Part shown: positions 8,637 through 18,500 of the stretch, piece by piece
Layout of the letters: each line of letters begins with the position of its first letter
Numbering within the stretch: position 1 is the first letter of the stretch
DNA from: Gramella jeungdoensis
GTDB lineage: Bacteria; Bacteroidota; Bacteroidia; Flavobacteriales; Flavobacteriaceae
Length of the DNA: 64,000 bases
Assembly: GCF_023805255.1 (NCBI RefSeq)
Contig: NZ_JAMSCK010000003.1
Span: 124,001-188,000, forward strand
Reading direction: 5' to 3'
The notes under the pieces: model-generated
The model's input: only the letters and a program-made list of their open reading frames with translations
The model's database searches: none
What the model was told of the DNA's origin: nothing
Position numbers and translations under genes: made by a program

Positions 8637-9257
8637 ATGAAAGCGTTTAAAGTACTATTTGTTTTAGGCAGCATGTTATTCATGTTAACTGCCTGTGAAG
8701 AGCCTGAAGACCTCAATACTCAGGATAAACTAACTGAATTAAACCTGCAGGCAAAAACATCTAATCATGTGGGGGTTCCGTTTAAAGCCAGGTTATTTAC
8801 AGAACAGGCTGAGGATGCATTAACTGAGATATGTTCATTCACATCACCTAATGATTTTTGGGCAATGGAACATCAAATAGGCGGTGGTAATGCCACGCAT
8901 CTTGGTAATTTCAATGTTGATTTTAAATTTTGCTTTCACATTGCTTTGGATGACCAGGGTTTCCCTGATTTAGAAAGCGGATTCGGCCAATATAATGGGT
9001 CGGAAGGAAGTACAGCACCACTTATTGTGGCTGCGAACGGGGATCAATTATTTGCTGAAGTACGAGAAGAATCTGAACTTATACCAATTCAAAATGAAAA
9101 ATATAATTTTGAATTTGATGATATATGGTACATCACCGGAGGGACCGGACGATTTGAAAATGCTTCCGGTGAATTTGTGGGTTATGGACTGGTTAGAAGT
9201 GATGGAACTGGAACCGATCATGTTTGGGATGGTACTATTATTTTAAATAAAAACTAA
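8637..9257 (+). CDS. Secreted lipoprotein with beta-barrel-like repeat motif
   Basis: A 206-residue lipoprotein: signal peptide MKAFKVLFVLGSMLFMLTAC with the lipobox Cys at residue 20, then a soluble domain. The segment YITGGTGRFENASGEFVGYG (about residues 169-188) is the motif GGTGRFxxASG typical of small beta-barrel proteins related to allene-oxide-cyclase-like or dirigent folds. Three Cys (including CSF and FCFH) are present in the mature chain. The enzymatic role, if any, is not known. It is divergent from the AraC-TolB-TPR regulator, which suggests that this regulator controls it. Confidence 0.7.
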   Translation: MKAFKVLFVLGSMLFMLTACEEPEDLNTQDKLTELNLQAKTSNHVGVPFKARLFTEQAEDALTEICSFTSPNDFWAMEHQIGGGNATHLGNFNVDFKFCFHIALDDQGFPDLESGFGQYNGSEGSTAPLIVAANGDQLFAEVREESELIPIQNEKYNFEFDDIWYITGGTGRFENASGEFVGYGLVRSDGTGTDHVWDGTIILNKN

Positions 9258-9260
9258 ACA

Positions 9261-9557
9261 TTATAAAAATTTTGGGGCTTCATCAATCAAATAGCATAGG
9301 CAACCTCCTAAAGGATTACCTTCAATATACTCTTCCTTGATCCGTTTTGACCAACACCATAGTTTAAGGACCGTATCATCACCATTTTGGTCAAACCGGT
9401 CAGGGAAGGCCTTAATCCAACCGACTTCGCATCTCATTAAAAATGAATTCAAAGTCTTACTAAACTTGGGGCTAAAACTATCCAGTTTCCATTTTGGACA
9501 ACAGAAGTAATTTTGGGGTTTCGAATTGCTAACCTTACTGAAGAAAAAGTTCTTGAA
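9261..9557 (-). pseudogene. Possible gene fragment cut by the island boundary
   Basis: On the minus strand the frame is open from about 9557 to the stop at 9261-9263, and its composition looks protein-like (EVGWIKAFPDRFDQNGDD, LKLWCWSKRIKEEYIEGNP, LGGCLCYLIDEAP). No good start codon exists: the frame is closed by a stop at about 9558, 18 bases before the tRNA-Asp trailer copy begins at 9576. I do not recognise the family. One reading is that an insertion at the trailer removed the 5' part of a gene; the alternative is a chance open frame of 97 codons. Confidence 0.3.
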
Positions 9558-9575
9558 TTAAATTTTAACGTCCAG

Positions 9576-9759
9576 CCCTAAAAACAAAAAAGCCTCTTCC
9601 CGAATACACGGAAAAAAGCTTCTCATTGGCTAGCACCTCTCAGTGCTAACTACACATCCCGACAAGTCGGGACAAACAACACAACTAATCATTAGTGCCA
9701 AAAAAAGCCCCCAGTTTCGTAGGAGCTTTTTTGCAAATTTGCGTTCTGGACGTGACTCG
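9576..9759. repeat. Island boundary repeat: tRNA-Asp trailer plus tRNA 3' end, copy 5
   Basis: About 184 bases nearly identical to 33157-33342. The copy contains the distal hairpin (CTCTTCCCG ... CGGAAAAAAGCTT), the palindrome TCCCGACAAGTCGGGA, the proximal terminator (AAAAAAGCCCCCAGTTTCG and AGGAGCTTTTTTGC), and then TTCTGGACGTGACTCG, which matches the last 19 bases of the tRNA-Asp gene with two changes. Beyond that point similarity is lost. This is the expected structure of an att site left by integration into the 3' end of tRNA-Asp, and it marks the probable left end of the 9.8-33.3 kb accessory block. No gene can be supported between here and 10185; an open frame at 9643-9951 starts inside the repeat. 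Confidence 0.8.
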
Positions 9760-10185
9760 TACAAAAATGACAAGATGACCAAACGGTATTCAGAACCTTT
9801 AACTACTATTTATTTCGGTTTCATTGTGGATCTGGAAGTCGGACAATCATTATCAATTTTAGTATTTATGAGACTACTTCTAAAAAACCCATCTTTCCCA
9901 AAATCAAAAGAAATATTAAATGACACTAACTATATTGAACAGGAACTCTAAGGGGCCATCGAATTCATCCTAAAAATTTGTATTGTATATTGTATAACAG
10001 AAAAAATAAATACTTGAACGGTACTTTATTCATTTCCTTAGTTTAGTCTTAGGCCCTATTATAACTTTAGAAAACTAATTGTGGAATATTTTGCATTTAA
10101 TCATTTGGAATAAAAAGATAAATTCACATTAGGGTACCTTAAAATTACATTTGAGGTATTTACTAAGTTTATCATTTCAAAAACT

Positions 10186-11475
10186 ATGAAATATTTAATA
10201 ATCGGAGCAGGTCCCAGTGGATTGGCGGTAGCAAGGGCATTAAGAAAAAACAATATCGCCTATGAACAAGTAGAGGCGGAAAGTCAACTTGGTGGAAACT
10301 GGTCACACGGTGTTTATGAAAATGTGTATACCGATGTGTGTAAAGACTTAATGCAATTTTCTGATTTCCCCATGCCTGAATCTTATCCCGATTTTATTTC
10401 TAAACACCATATGTTGGATTATCTAAATGCGTATGCAAATCATTTTAATCTTATACAAAACATAGAATTCAATACCAAAGTTATATGGGTTTGTTCTATT
10501 GAAAACAACCAATGGAAAGTTAACTTTCAAGATGATTCATTTAAAATATATAAGGGCGTAATTATTTGCAATGGTCATCATTGGGATATGAATTTTGCTA
10601 ATATAAAAGGAAAATTCACAGGTGAATTCATTCATTCCAAACAATATAAAAGGGTCGAGCAGTTAGTAAATAAAAGAGTTTTGGTCATTGGTTCTGGAAA
10701 CTCGGCAGCCGACATTGCCTGTGAAGCTGCGAGGGTGTCAACCAATTCAATCATGAGTATTAGAGACAGCCCCTGGATATTTCCAAAATCATTTATGGGT
10801 GTTCCACTTGGACGCAATAAATTTAGGAGAGCTCCTAAAATAATACAACCATTGTTAATAAAGCTGCTGTTAAAATTAACTTTTGGAAAACACTCCTCAT
10901 ACAATTTAGCCCCACCTCGTCACCGAGTATTTGAAAAGCATCCAACCATAAGTGAAGAGCTTCCTTATTACTTAAAACATGGTAGAATAAAAATTAAACC
11001 ACCGATTCTTAAAACAAAAGATAATTTTGTCTGGTTTCAAGATGATTCAAAAATGGAGTTTGATATCATCGTTTCTGCAACTGGATTTCATTTGAGTTTC
11101 CCCTTTTTACCGGACGAGTTAATTCGCAAAGATGGCAAGAATCTTAAATGTTTAGGGTATTCTGTATACCCAGATTATAAAGGCCTGTTTTTTATGGGTT
11201 GGCCTCAGGTAAGAGGAGGTATTGGTTCGTTAGCGACTCTATTTTCAAACGCCCTCGTTGATTTGATAAAAGTTGAAGAAGCTCTTAATATACCATCTGG
11301 AAAGGTGTTGATGTCTCTTAAAAATAAGGAAAGTACAACTCATCTTTATGGGGCAATTGATATATACCAATGGGTGAAGAAGCATCCTTTTAAACGGCTG
11401 ATAAAAGCAGGTGAAAAGTTATCAAATAAGGAACATTTGAATCCAATTACCACAGCATACCAAAAACACGACTAA
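10186..11475 (+). CDS. FMO-type flavin-dependent monooxygenase
   Basis: A 429-residue flavoprotein of the flavin-containing monooxygenase family, which uses FAD, NADPH and oxygen to oxygenate N or S atoms, or to insert oxygen next to ketones. Visible motifs are the FAD-binding GAGPSG (residues 7-12), the FMO signature FTGEFIHSKQY at about 144-154, the NADPH-binding GSGNSA at 169-174, and the late ATGF motif (VSATGFHLSF). All cofactor motifs are intact. Its stop overlaps an ATG (TAATG) of a 51-codon frame. It lies between two tRNA-Asp trailer copies with the diiron protein, and may supply an oxidation step to the neighbouring PKS/NRPS cluster; that link is inference. Confidence 0.9.
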   Translation: MKYLIIGAGPSGLAVARALRKNNIAYEQVEAESQLGGNWSHGVYENVYTDVCKDLMQFSDFPMPESYPDFISKHHMLDYLNAYANHFNLIQNIEFNTKVIWVCSIENNQWKVNFQDDSFKIYKGVIICNGHHWDMNFANIKGKFTGEFIHSKQYKRVEQLVNKRVLVIGSGNSAADIACEAARVSTNSIMSIRDSPWIFPKSFMGVPLGRNKFRRAPKIIQPLLIKLLLKLTFGKHSSYNLAPPRHRVFEKHPTISEELPYYLKHGRIKIKPPILKTKDNFVWFQDDSKMEFDIIVSATGFHLSFPFLPDELIRKDGKNLKCLGYSVYPDYKGLFFMGWPQVRGGIGSLATLFSNALVDLIKVEEALNIPSGKVLMSLKNKESTTHLYGAIDIYQWVKKHPFKRLIKAGEKLSNKEHLNPITTAYQKHD

Positions 11476-11630
11476 TGAGGTTGAAAATAGTGGCAGAGGT
11501 GTTATTTAATGAATCAATAAACAGATTACTCAATCCGTCAACTATCATGGAGAAATTCTCTGGTGTAATAAGTGATTTTGAATTCGATTATGAATATGGG
11601 TGTTTATTGAATTCAATTGAAAGTGATTGA
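11475..11630 (+). CDS. Possible 51-residue peptide coupled to the FMO gene
   Basis: The ATG at 11475 overlaps the FMO stop (TAATG) and opens a frame of 51 codons (begins MRLKIVAEVLFNESINRLL, ends LLNSIESD). The overlap is typical of coupled genes, and its end is 28 bases from the convergent diiron gene. The peptide has no recognisable motif and may equally be a remnant of a longer protein. Confidence 0.3.
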   Translation: MRLKIVAEVLFNESINRLLNPSTIMEKFSGVISDFEFDYEYGCLLNSIESD

Positions 11631-11658
11631 ATATAGTTTTGACTTTAAAACTTCCAAT

Positions 11659-13131
11659 TCATGTATCAAATTTGATTTGTTTTGCTTTATCTCCCAGCAT
11701 CATCTCTAATATTTCCTGTGGTTTTATATACAAACCTATTCTTGCCAGTTTAGTGCTCAATTGGCCAATAATATGATTATACAATACATCAGATTCAACT
11801 CCAAAAGCACGGAAAGCCTGAATAAGATGATGATTTTCATCTTTGTCGCCATAAACCGATTTCATAATTTTTTTTAAAGCCATTTTATTTCTTATTCTTT
11901 CCCAATTTCCTGTCTTCCTGAAAAGTTCATTATACATTGCAACACATAGATCAATATGCCTTTTTTCATCCTGCGTTGAAATAGTTGTGCAAATGCTACA
12001 GAATAATTTCTCTGGCATGTATTTTTCATTAGCAAAAAATTCGAGATAGGCTGCTCCTATAATCTCAACAATAACGGCAAGGAACATGCCCGTAGCCGGC
12101 ATAAACCGTGCAAGCCACATATATCGGTTGGCCCCTTTGATCAATTTTGCTGAAATATATTCCTTGGCTTCCAGTTTTTCTACTAGATATCGGCGGAAAG
12201 TGGCCGAATGTTTTGCCTCATCCCGGATAAAGGTTGTCATTGCTTCCTGTATCTCCCGGTAACGTTTATAATGGATAATCCCCATCGTTAAAGGAGCAAT
12301 TGCACTTTGCTCAACAACCAAAGCATGATTGGCAATATCCTTAAGAGCGCGAAGTTGCCTTTGAAGTATAAGGTCTTTGATTATAGATCGATCGATATCA
12401 GATGATGGTAATTCTTTTAATTGCAAAGTCCGGTCGATTAAGTCCAGTGTTTCTTTTAACTCACTTAACAACTTAGGCTCAATTAAAGCTAATTCGCTGT
12501 GGATTTTCGATTGTAATTTTTTCTTTTCACTCTTATTTAGTGCTTTTGTTTGCTTTAATTCTTCCCTGAGTTGTTCGAAACGCTCAGTTAATTGAAGTAT
12601 TTCATGTGTCTGTTGCTGTCTCTCCTTTTCTGTTTGAAGCTGCTTAACATTTACTCCTTCTCGAAATAATTCTAATCGCTGCAATTCTTTTAAATCGTTC
12701 AACTCAAATTGTATTATCTCCAGCTGATCTTTCAATTTTTTAATTGATTTTTCGAACAATTGAAGTGGAGATTGGATTAATAAAGCCTCCCGAATAATAG
12801 TGCTTTCAAAAGGTATACATTCTCCAATATCCCTAAGTGCATCTTCTTTAAATGGTAGTCCATGTTCCTTGATTGATTCAATTTCGCCTTCCAACTTTTC
12901 TTTTACCATAGGCAAAACCATCATTACTACTTTATAAAGCCCATCCTCATTAAAATTCTCCAGATTAAGTTTCAAGGCATCCGAAACACTTTGAGTCCAA
13001 TCGAATTCAGTTTCTTTATTCCAGTATTTTTCTTCACAATCCCTGGTATACTTTGTAAAGTCATGGGTAGGTGTTATATAATAATCAGGCCTGCCTCTGT
13101 CTGAAATTTTATGGGATGAAGTATTTCTCAT
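11659..13131 (-). CDS. AurF-like diiron protein with coiled-coil insertion
   Basis: A 490-residue ferritin-like protein. The C-terminal half carries a full set of diiron ligands: Glu274 (VVEQSA), E305xxH308 (RDEAKH), Glu356 (VIVEIIG) and E389xxH392 (QDEKRH). This E / ExxH / E / ExxH order is that of AurF-type arylamine N-oxygenases and related oxidases, which use a diiron centre and O2. Between about residues 125 and 240 there is a highly charged heptad-like stretch (LEIIQFELNDLKELQRLE, LTERFEQLREELKQTK) that should form a coiled coil, which AurF lacks. The gene is convergent with the FMO gene. The substrate is unknown; a stress-related ferritin-like function is the main alternative. Confidence 0.7.
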   Translation of the reverse strand: MRNTSSHKISDRGRPDYYITPTHDFTKYTRDCEEKYWNKETEFDWTQSVSDALKLNLENFNEDGLYKVVMMVLPMVKEKLEGEIESIKEHGLPFKEDALRDIGECIPFESTIIREALLIQSPLQLFEKSIKKLKDQLEIIQFELNDLKELQRLELFREGVNVKQLQTEKERQQQTHEILQLTERFEQLREELKQTKALNKSEKKKLQSKIHSELALIEPKLLSELKETLDLIDRTLQLKELPSSDIDRSIIKDLILQRQLRALKDIANHALVVEQSAIAPLTMGIIHYKRYREIQEAMTTFIRDEAKHSATFRRYLVEKLEAKEYISAKLIKGANRYMWLARFMPATGMFLAVIVEIIGAAYLEFFANEKYMPEKLFCSICTTISTQDEKRHIDLCVAMYNELFRKTGNWERIRNKMALKKIMKSVYGDKDENHHLIQAFRAFGVESDVLYNHIIGQLSTKLARIGLYIKPQEILEMMLGDKAKQIKFDT

Positions 13132-13548
13132 TCTGATATTGAGTTTAAGGCTTGTAGATTATTTGACCTTTTCATGAAAAGGTCTATAATTCATTTTAAT
13201 AGAACTTTTTTATTCAAGTATGGAATTATGAATACTAGGGCCACTTAATAATAATTCATAAGAAAAATACGTTAAAACTTACTATTGATAAAAAAACTAG
13301 TCATAATTTAAATATCGAATTGAAAAATTATTCTTTTAAAGAAGTAGGATATTAATTCCTATTGCAATCCTATTTGTGAAAATCCCCACTGCTTAAAATG
13401 TAGCAATAGACATCTTTTTTTACCTATTGGGATGTCCCTGTTGTACAACCGAGTGAGAAGCTAGAATTATTAATTTCGATGCTTAAATAAGCAAATTTAA
13501 AACTTACAAAAATCGTTCTTCTAAATAATTTATATCTTATTCAGTGAT
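13132..13548. other. Gene-free stretch
   Basis: AT-rich spacer of about 420 bases between the divergent diiron gene and the small membrane protein gene. It presumably holds both promoters. I see no RNA gene, strong hairpin or repeat in it. Confidence 0.4.
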
Positions 13549-13731
13549 ATGAAACTTTTTTCTAAAATAGCCTCTATCATTTTGGCATTTATTGCTCTTC
13601 TCCATCTTTCAAGGATTATCTTGAATACTGAAGTTATCATAAACGATAATACAATACCAATGTGGGTTAGTATTATGGGTTTTATTGTGCTATCCATAGT
13701 GAGTATTGGATTGTGGAGAGAAACAAAATGA
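13549..13731 (+). CDS. Small two-helix membrane protein
   Basis: A 60-residue protein made of two hydrophobic helices (IASIILAFIALLHLSRII and VSIMGFIVLSIVSIGLW) joined by a short polar loop (NTEVIINDNTIPM). The MKLFSKIASIILAFIALLHL start resembles small DUF-type inner-membrane proteins of Flavobacteria with the pattern FIALLHLxR. The last residues (WRETK) are charged. The function is unknown, and the gene is isolated. Confidence 0.6.
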   Translation: MKLFSKIASIILAFIALLHLSRIILNTEVIINDNTIPMWVSIMGFIVLSIVSIGLWRETK

Positions 13732-14050
13732 CACCATTCGAGTTTGAAAAACTGTGATCAAATGGGAAATATAGGTAGTCTCGATTGTTATCTTCAGACA
13801 CTCTTTTTTCCTATGGCATCCACCACCAAAATTGAATCAAATTATTATTATTTCACCACTTCTTGTTAATTTAAATAAAGCTATGAAAACAATAAAATCG
13901 AATCTATTATATTGATTCAATGGTATTTGATTAGTTATTAAATATGTTATGTTTTAAGCATAATCTTATTCTTCTCTTTTGTTCTTTCTGGTTATACATT
14001 CAAAATTTAGAGAAATTAAACTTAAGACGCATAACTCAAATAGGCCGTAC
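13732..14050. other. Gene-free stretch left of trailer copy 6
   Basis: About 320 bases of AT-rich sequence with stops in all frames. No conserved element was recognised before the repeat that starts at 14051. Confidence 0.4.
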
Positions 14051-14194
14051 GCCTCTTTCCGAATACACGGAAAAAAGCTTCTCATTGGCTAGCCAAAATC
14101 CTAACAACATAGGATTATAACTCGGCTAACTAAACTTTAGGGCCAAAAAAAAGCCTCCAGTTTCGTAGGAGCTTTTTTGCAATTTTACGGTCTG
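14051..14194. repeat. Island boundary repeat: tRNA-Asp trailer, copy 6 (variant middle)
   Basis: Both ends match the trailer at 33.2 kb: GCCTCTTTCCGAATACACGG with AAAAAAGCTTCTCATTGGC on the left, and AGTTTCGTAGGAGCTTTTTT on the right, followed by CGGTCTG, the last 7 bases of the tRNA. The middle differs: instead of TCCCGAC...GTCGGGA it has another inverted repeat, ATCCTAACAACATAGGAT. A different middle with the same ends suggests that this copy came from a separate tRNA-Asp locus or element and not from a recent duplication. It separates the FMO/diiron block from the PKS/NRPS block. The following 280 bases up to the sulfotransferase hold nothing I recognise. Confidence 0.7.
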
Positions 14195-14473
14195 ACCCGG
14201 ATTGAAAATTAAATCAAAAATTGGACAATTTGAACTTATTTATTGATCTGTCAGGTGAATTCAAATTTTTGAGGTAATTGCCTGACCCATTATAGCTCTT
14301 TCAAGGTTTCAAGAAGTACTTAAACTTAAAAATGAATTCCTTCCTGTCATAATACAGGAAAACCTAAGGTTATTCTTGAACTTAATTTACGGTTCCAATT
14401 TTGGGGAAATGGTCGCAATTATTTTTGTAACTTCTTAAACCCTTTAGATGGAAAAAGTCCAATCCTCTTATTT

Positions 14474-15562
14474 ATGAAAAAAGTTTTCCCATTACCGATT
14501 TATGTTATTACCTGTATGATACTTAAAAATGGTATTTCGTTAAGAGGATTGAGAAATCTGCCACCATGGATGATTAAAGCATTGGTATTTGAACCATTGC
14601 GTTGGGTTGAACTAACTTATAATAGTAAGATCAAGGATCATGTAATTTTAAAGGATCCTATTTTTATCCTCGGCTTTTATCGAAGCGGGACTTCATTTAT
14701 GCATGAATTTATTACGCAGGACGATCGTTTAGGATATCATACGAATTTTCAAATGGTCTTGCCAGAGATCATGTTGTGTAGTGAAAGGTTCCTATCTCCT
14801 TTTTTTGATTTCATTTGCCGGGTTCTTAATATTCAAGATCCGGTTCATAGAATCCGTATGTCATTCAAATTTCCGGGAGAAGAAGATGCCGCAATGACCA
14901 CAGGGTTTAATATTAGAGGTGCTCACTGGGGTTATTTTTTTCCTAAAATTATGATGAGTCATATTCAAAAATATGTGCTATTTGATAACATTAAGAATTC
15001 AGAAATAAGAGGCTGGAAAAATGATTTTGTTTTTTTATTAAAGAAAATTTCTCTTGCCAATAAAGGAAAACAACTGGTTTTGAAGAGCCCCCCAAACACC
15101 GCCAGGGTAAAATTATTACTCTCTCTATTTCCCAATGCTAAATTTATCTTCATTCATAGAAATCCATATGATGTCTATGCCTCTAATAAGCGATTTATGA
15201 AACTCACCTATAAAATTTATGCAATGGGAGGAACAAAGAACATTAATACCACGGACCATATTTTGGATACCTATACCCAATACATGAACAAATATTTATC
15301 AGAAAAGAATTTAATACCAGATGGTCAGTTAATAGAAATACGGTACGAAGATTTTATTAAAAGGCCGATGGAAAGCATGAACAATATTTATACAGCCCTC
15401 AACCTAAATGAAATTAAATATTGTGAAAAAAAGATGATGAGCTATATAAATAGCAGAAAAGGTTACAAAAAGCTAGAACATAATCTTCCGCCGGATGAAA
15501 AGTCAATAGTTACTAGTAGATTAGAAACGTTTATCAAACAATGGAATTATCAATTGATGTGA
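14474..15562 (+). CDS. PAPS-dependent sulfotransferase family protein
   Basis: A 362-residue member of the sulfotransferase family, which transfers sulfate from PAPS to hydroxyl or amino groups. The 5'-phosphosulfate loop is GFYRSGTSFMHE (about residues 67-78), and the 3'-phosphate-binding segment is FIHRNPYDVYASNKRFM at about 226-242. The basic residues at the N-terminus do not look like a typical secretion signal. The gene runs towards the NRPS gene and their 3' ends overlap by 13 bases, so they were kept together in a compact cluster. It may sulfate the product. A role like the sulfotransferase of curacin-type chain release is possible, but there is no thioesterase partner here. Confidence 0.85.
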   Translation: MKKVFPLPIYVITCMILKNGISLRGLRNLPPWMIKALVFEPLRWVELTYNSKIKDHVILKDPIFILGFYRSGTSFMHEFITQDDRLGYHTNFQMVLPEIMLCSERFLSPFFDFICRVLNIQDPVHRIRMSFKFPGEEDAAMTTGFNIRGAHWGYFFPKIMMSHIQKYVLFDNIKNSEIRGWKNDFVFLLKKISLANKGKQLVLKSPPNTARVKLLLSLFPNAKFIFIHRNPYDVYASNKRFMKLTYKIYAMGGTKNINTTDHILDTYTQYMNKYLSEKNLIPDGQLIEIRYEDFIKRPMESMNNIYTALNLNEIKYCEKKMMSYINSRKGYKKLEHNLPPDEKSIVTSRLETFIKQWNYQLM

Positions 15563-18500
15563 TCGGTTTTTAAAAATTTTGTCAACTCAGCAATTGTTTG
15601 ATATTCAAAAAGATTCTCGATACTAATTTGATAGCCATACATATTGGCTTTGGCAACCATTAAAATACTTTGAACTGAAGCGCCACCAAGATCAAAAAAA
15701 TTATCATGAATACCAACTCTATCCACTTCAAGCAAGTTTTGCCATATTGTTGCGAATATTTCCTCATCTTCATTGCGAGGGGCAACGTATCCAGATCGAT
15801 TTTCCAGGTCTTCCGGTTCTGGCAATGACTTTCTATCTATTTTCTGATTTTCTGATAAAGGTAAGTCGTCCATTCTAACAAAGAAAGAAGGGATCATATA
15901 TGAAGGTAACACCGAAGCAAAGAATTCCCGGAGTGAATCATTATCTGGATTGGTGTTTGGTTTCGGCACAAAATAAGCCACTAATCGCTTTACACCGGAA
16001 GCCTCTGTTTTGCTTAAAACAATACCTTCATTAACCATTGGATGTTGAATCAAAATAGCGGTAATTTCACCTAATTCCATTCGCTGGCCTTGAATCTTTA
16101 CCTGATCATCAACACGCCCAAGGAATTCAATTTCATAACCAGGTAAATATCGAGCGAGATCACCTGTTTTATACATACGTTTTCCAGGTTCAGATTGGAA
16201 AGTTTGAGTAATGAATTTTTCCTTAGTTAGTTTCGGACTGTTCAGGTAAGCCCTTGCCAAGCCTTCTCCTGAAATATAAATTTCGCCAATTACGCCTACA
16301 GGTGTTGGCTGAAAATAACGGTCTAAAACATAAATCTGGACATTATCAATTGGTTTCCCAATGGTTATAGGACAATCACCTTTTTTTATTTGCCCCACGG
16401 TAGTCCAAACAGTTGTTTCTGTTGGACCATACAGATTGAAAAGTTTATTAACCCTTTCTAACAACTGATCTGCCAACTTTCGCGTCAGAATATCTCCACC
16501 ACATAGTGCTTTCAATTCTGGGTTACCCTTCCATCCCGTATCAAGTAATAATTGCCATGTTGCGGGTGTGGCTTGCAAAAGGTTTATATTTTGATCCTTT
16601 ATTTTTTTTGCCAGTAATACAGGATCCTTTGCCATCTCTTCACCTGAAATTATAACTCTAGCTCCTACAATTAATGGTAAAAATAATTCTAATGTAGAGG
16701 GATCGAATGATATAGAGGTTAAGGCCAGTACAACTGAATTATCTTTAATCCCAGGATTCGCTTTCATAGACCAGAGAAAATTTACGAGCGATCTATGACT
16801 TATCATAACCCCTTTGGGTTGTCCGGTTGATCCAGAAGTATAAGTCATGTAAACAAGATCATTAGAATGAACAGAGGATTGCAGATTTGAAATCTCTGCT
16901 TCGGTATGCTTTAATAAATCGTTGATGTTTAAAACAGTGCCCCTAAATTCATTTAGATCATCAATTTTTATGTTTGTTATGAGCAAATTAGCATTTGCAT
17001 CGTCCAGTATAAATTTGATTCGTTCCGGAGGAGAATCTATGTGAATTGGGATGTAAGTTCCGCCAGCCTTCATCACTCCTAAAAGGGTTTCAATAATTTC
17101 AGGAGATTTCTTCATTAAAATCCCAACACGAATTCCAGGGCCAACACCAAGTTTTTGAAGTTCCAATGCTAAACTATTTGTTCGATCATTGAGATTTTTA
17201 TAAGTTATTTGAAGTTCTCCCTGTTTTAAAGCTATAGCCTCAGGTGTTTTTTTTACTTGATCTTCAAAAAGCTGATGAACACACCTATTGTAAGGAAAAA
17301 CTGATTCAGTTTGATTTATTCTTTGAATCGTATTTTGAAACTCCTCTTCGCTAATTAACCGAAGTTCCTTAATGGGCTTATCTGTTTGATCAATAGCATA
17401 ATTAAGAATATCACGATAATACCTGAACATTTTATTAATGGTACTTAATTTAAACAGATCTGTATTGTATTCAATCGTCACGTGACATTGGCCTTTAATT
17501 TTGGAAACCATCAGGGTCATATCATATTGTGACACCCCTTTATCTAATTCGAGAAAATTTGTTTCAAGTCCCTGGATTTTGAGATTGGGCATTGGCGCAT
17601 TTTGAAGATTAAATACAACCTGAAACAGCGGTGGACGGTTCATGTCTCGTTTTGGCTTTAGAAGCTCCAATAGGTTCTCGTAAGGAAAATCCTGATGTGC
17701 GAAAGCCTCAAGTGACATCTTTCTTACCTGTTTGAGTATTTCTCTAAAGCTTAACTCTCCATTTATTTTAGTCCTTAATACAAGGGTATTTATAAATACA
17801 CCAATCAGGTTTTGAAGTTCTGGATGATTTCGATTTGCAACAGGAGTACCCACAAGGATGTCGTCCTGCCCACTAAATCTATGTAACAAAATATAAAACG
17901 CAGATAGCAAGGTCATAAACAGGGTAGCGTCTTCTTTTCTACTCAACACTTTAATTTCATTGGTAATTTCTTCTCGTAAAACAAATCGGTGGGTGCCTCC
18001 TTCAAAAGTCTGTTTTGCACCATGTGCATAATCTGTTGGAAGTTCAAGCATAGGAAGCTCTCCGCCGAGCTGTTCCTTCCAATAAGACATAGATGACTTT
18101 AATTCGGCTTGCTGTTCTTTTGTTATCTGCCAACGGGCATAGTCATAGTACTGGATTGGTAAATCCGGCAAATCAATTGGGTTACCGGTAATATTAGATT
18201 GATAAAATATCATCAATTCCTTTAGAAACACTCCCAGGGACCAACCATCTGCAATGGTATGGTGAATAACAATAAGTAGTAAAGATTCCTGCTCTTCAAG
18301 GGTGTATATTTTTAGTCTAATCAAGGGGGCCTGGGAAAGATCGAATGGTCTTAAAATTTCAGCTTCGGCCAATCGTTGAGCTTCAGTTTTTCTTTTAGAT
18401 AATTCAATATTTTGTAAATCTATATTTGAAACTTTAATTTTTAGATCCTGAAGTATTTCACACGAAGGAATTCCGGACTCCATAAAAAAATGGGTTCTAA

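Noticed and set aside
9643-9951. Open frame of 102 codons on the plus strand
   Set aside because: Its first 40 codons run through the tRNA-Asp trailer repeat, including hairpins and the tRNA 3' end; the rest has no recognisable motif.
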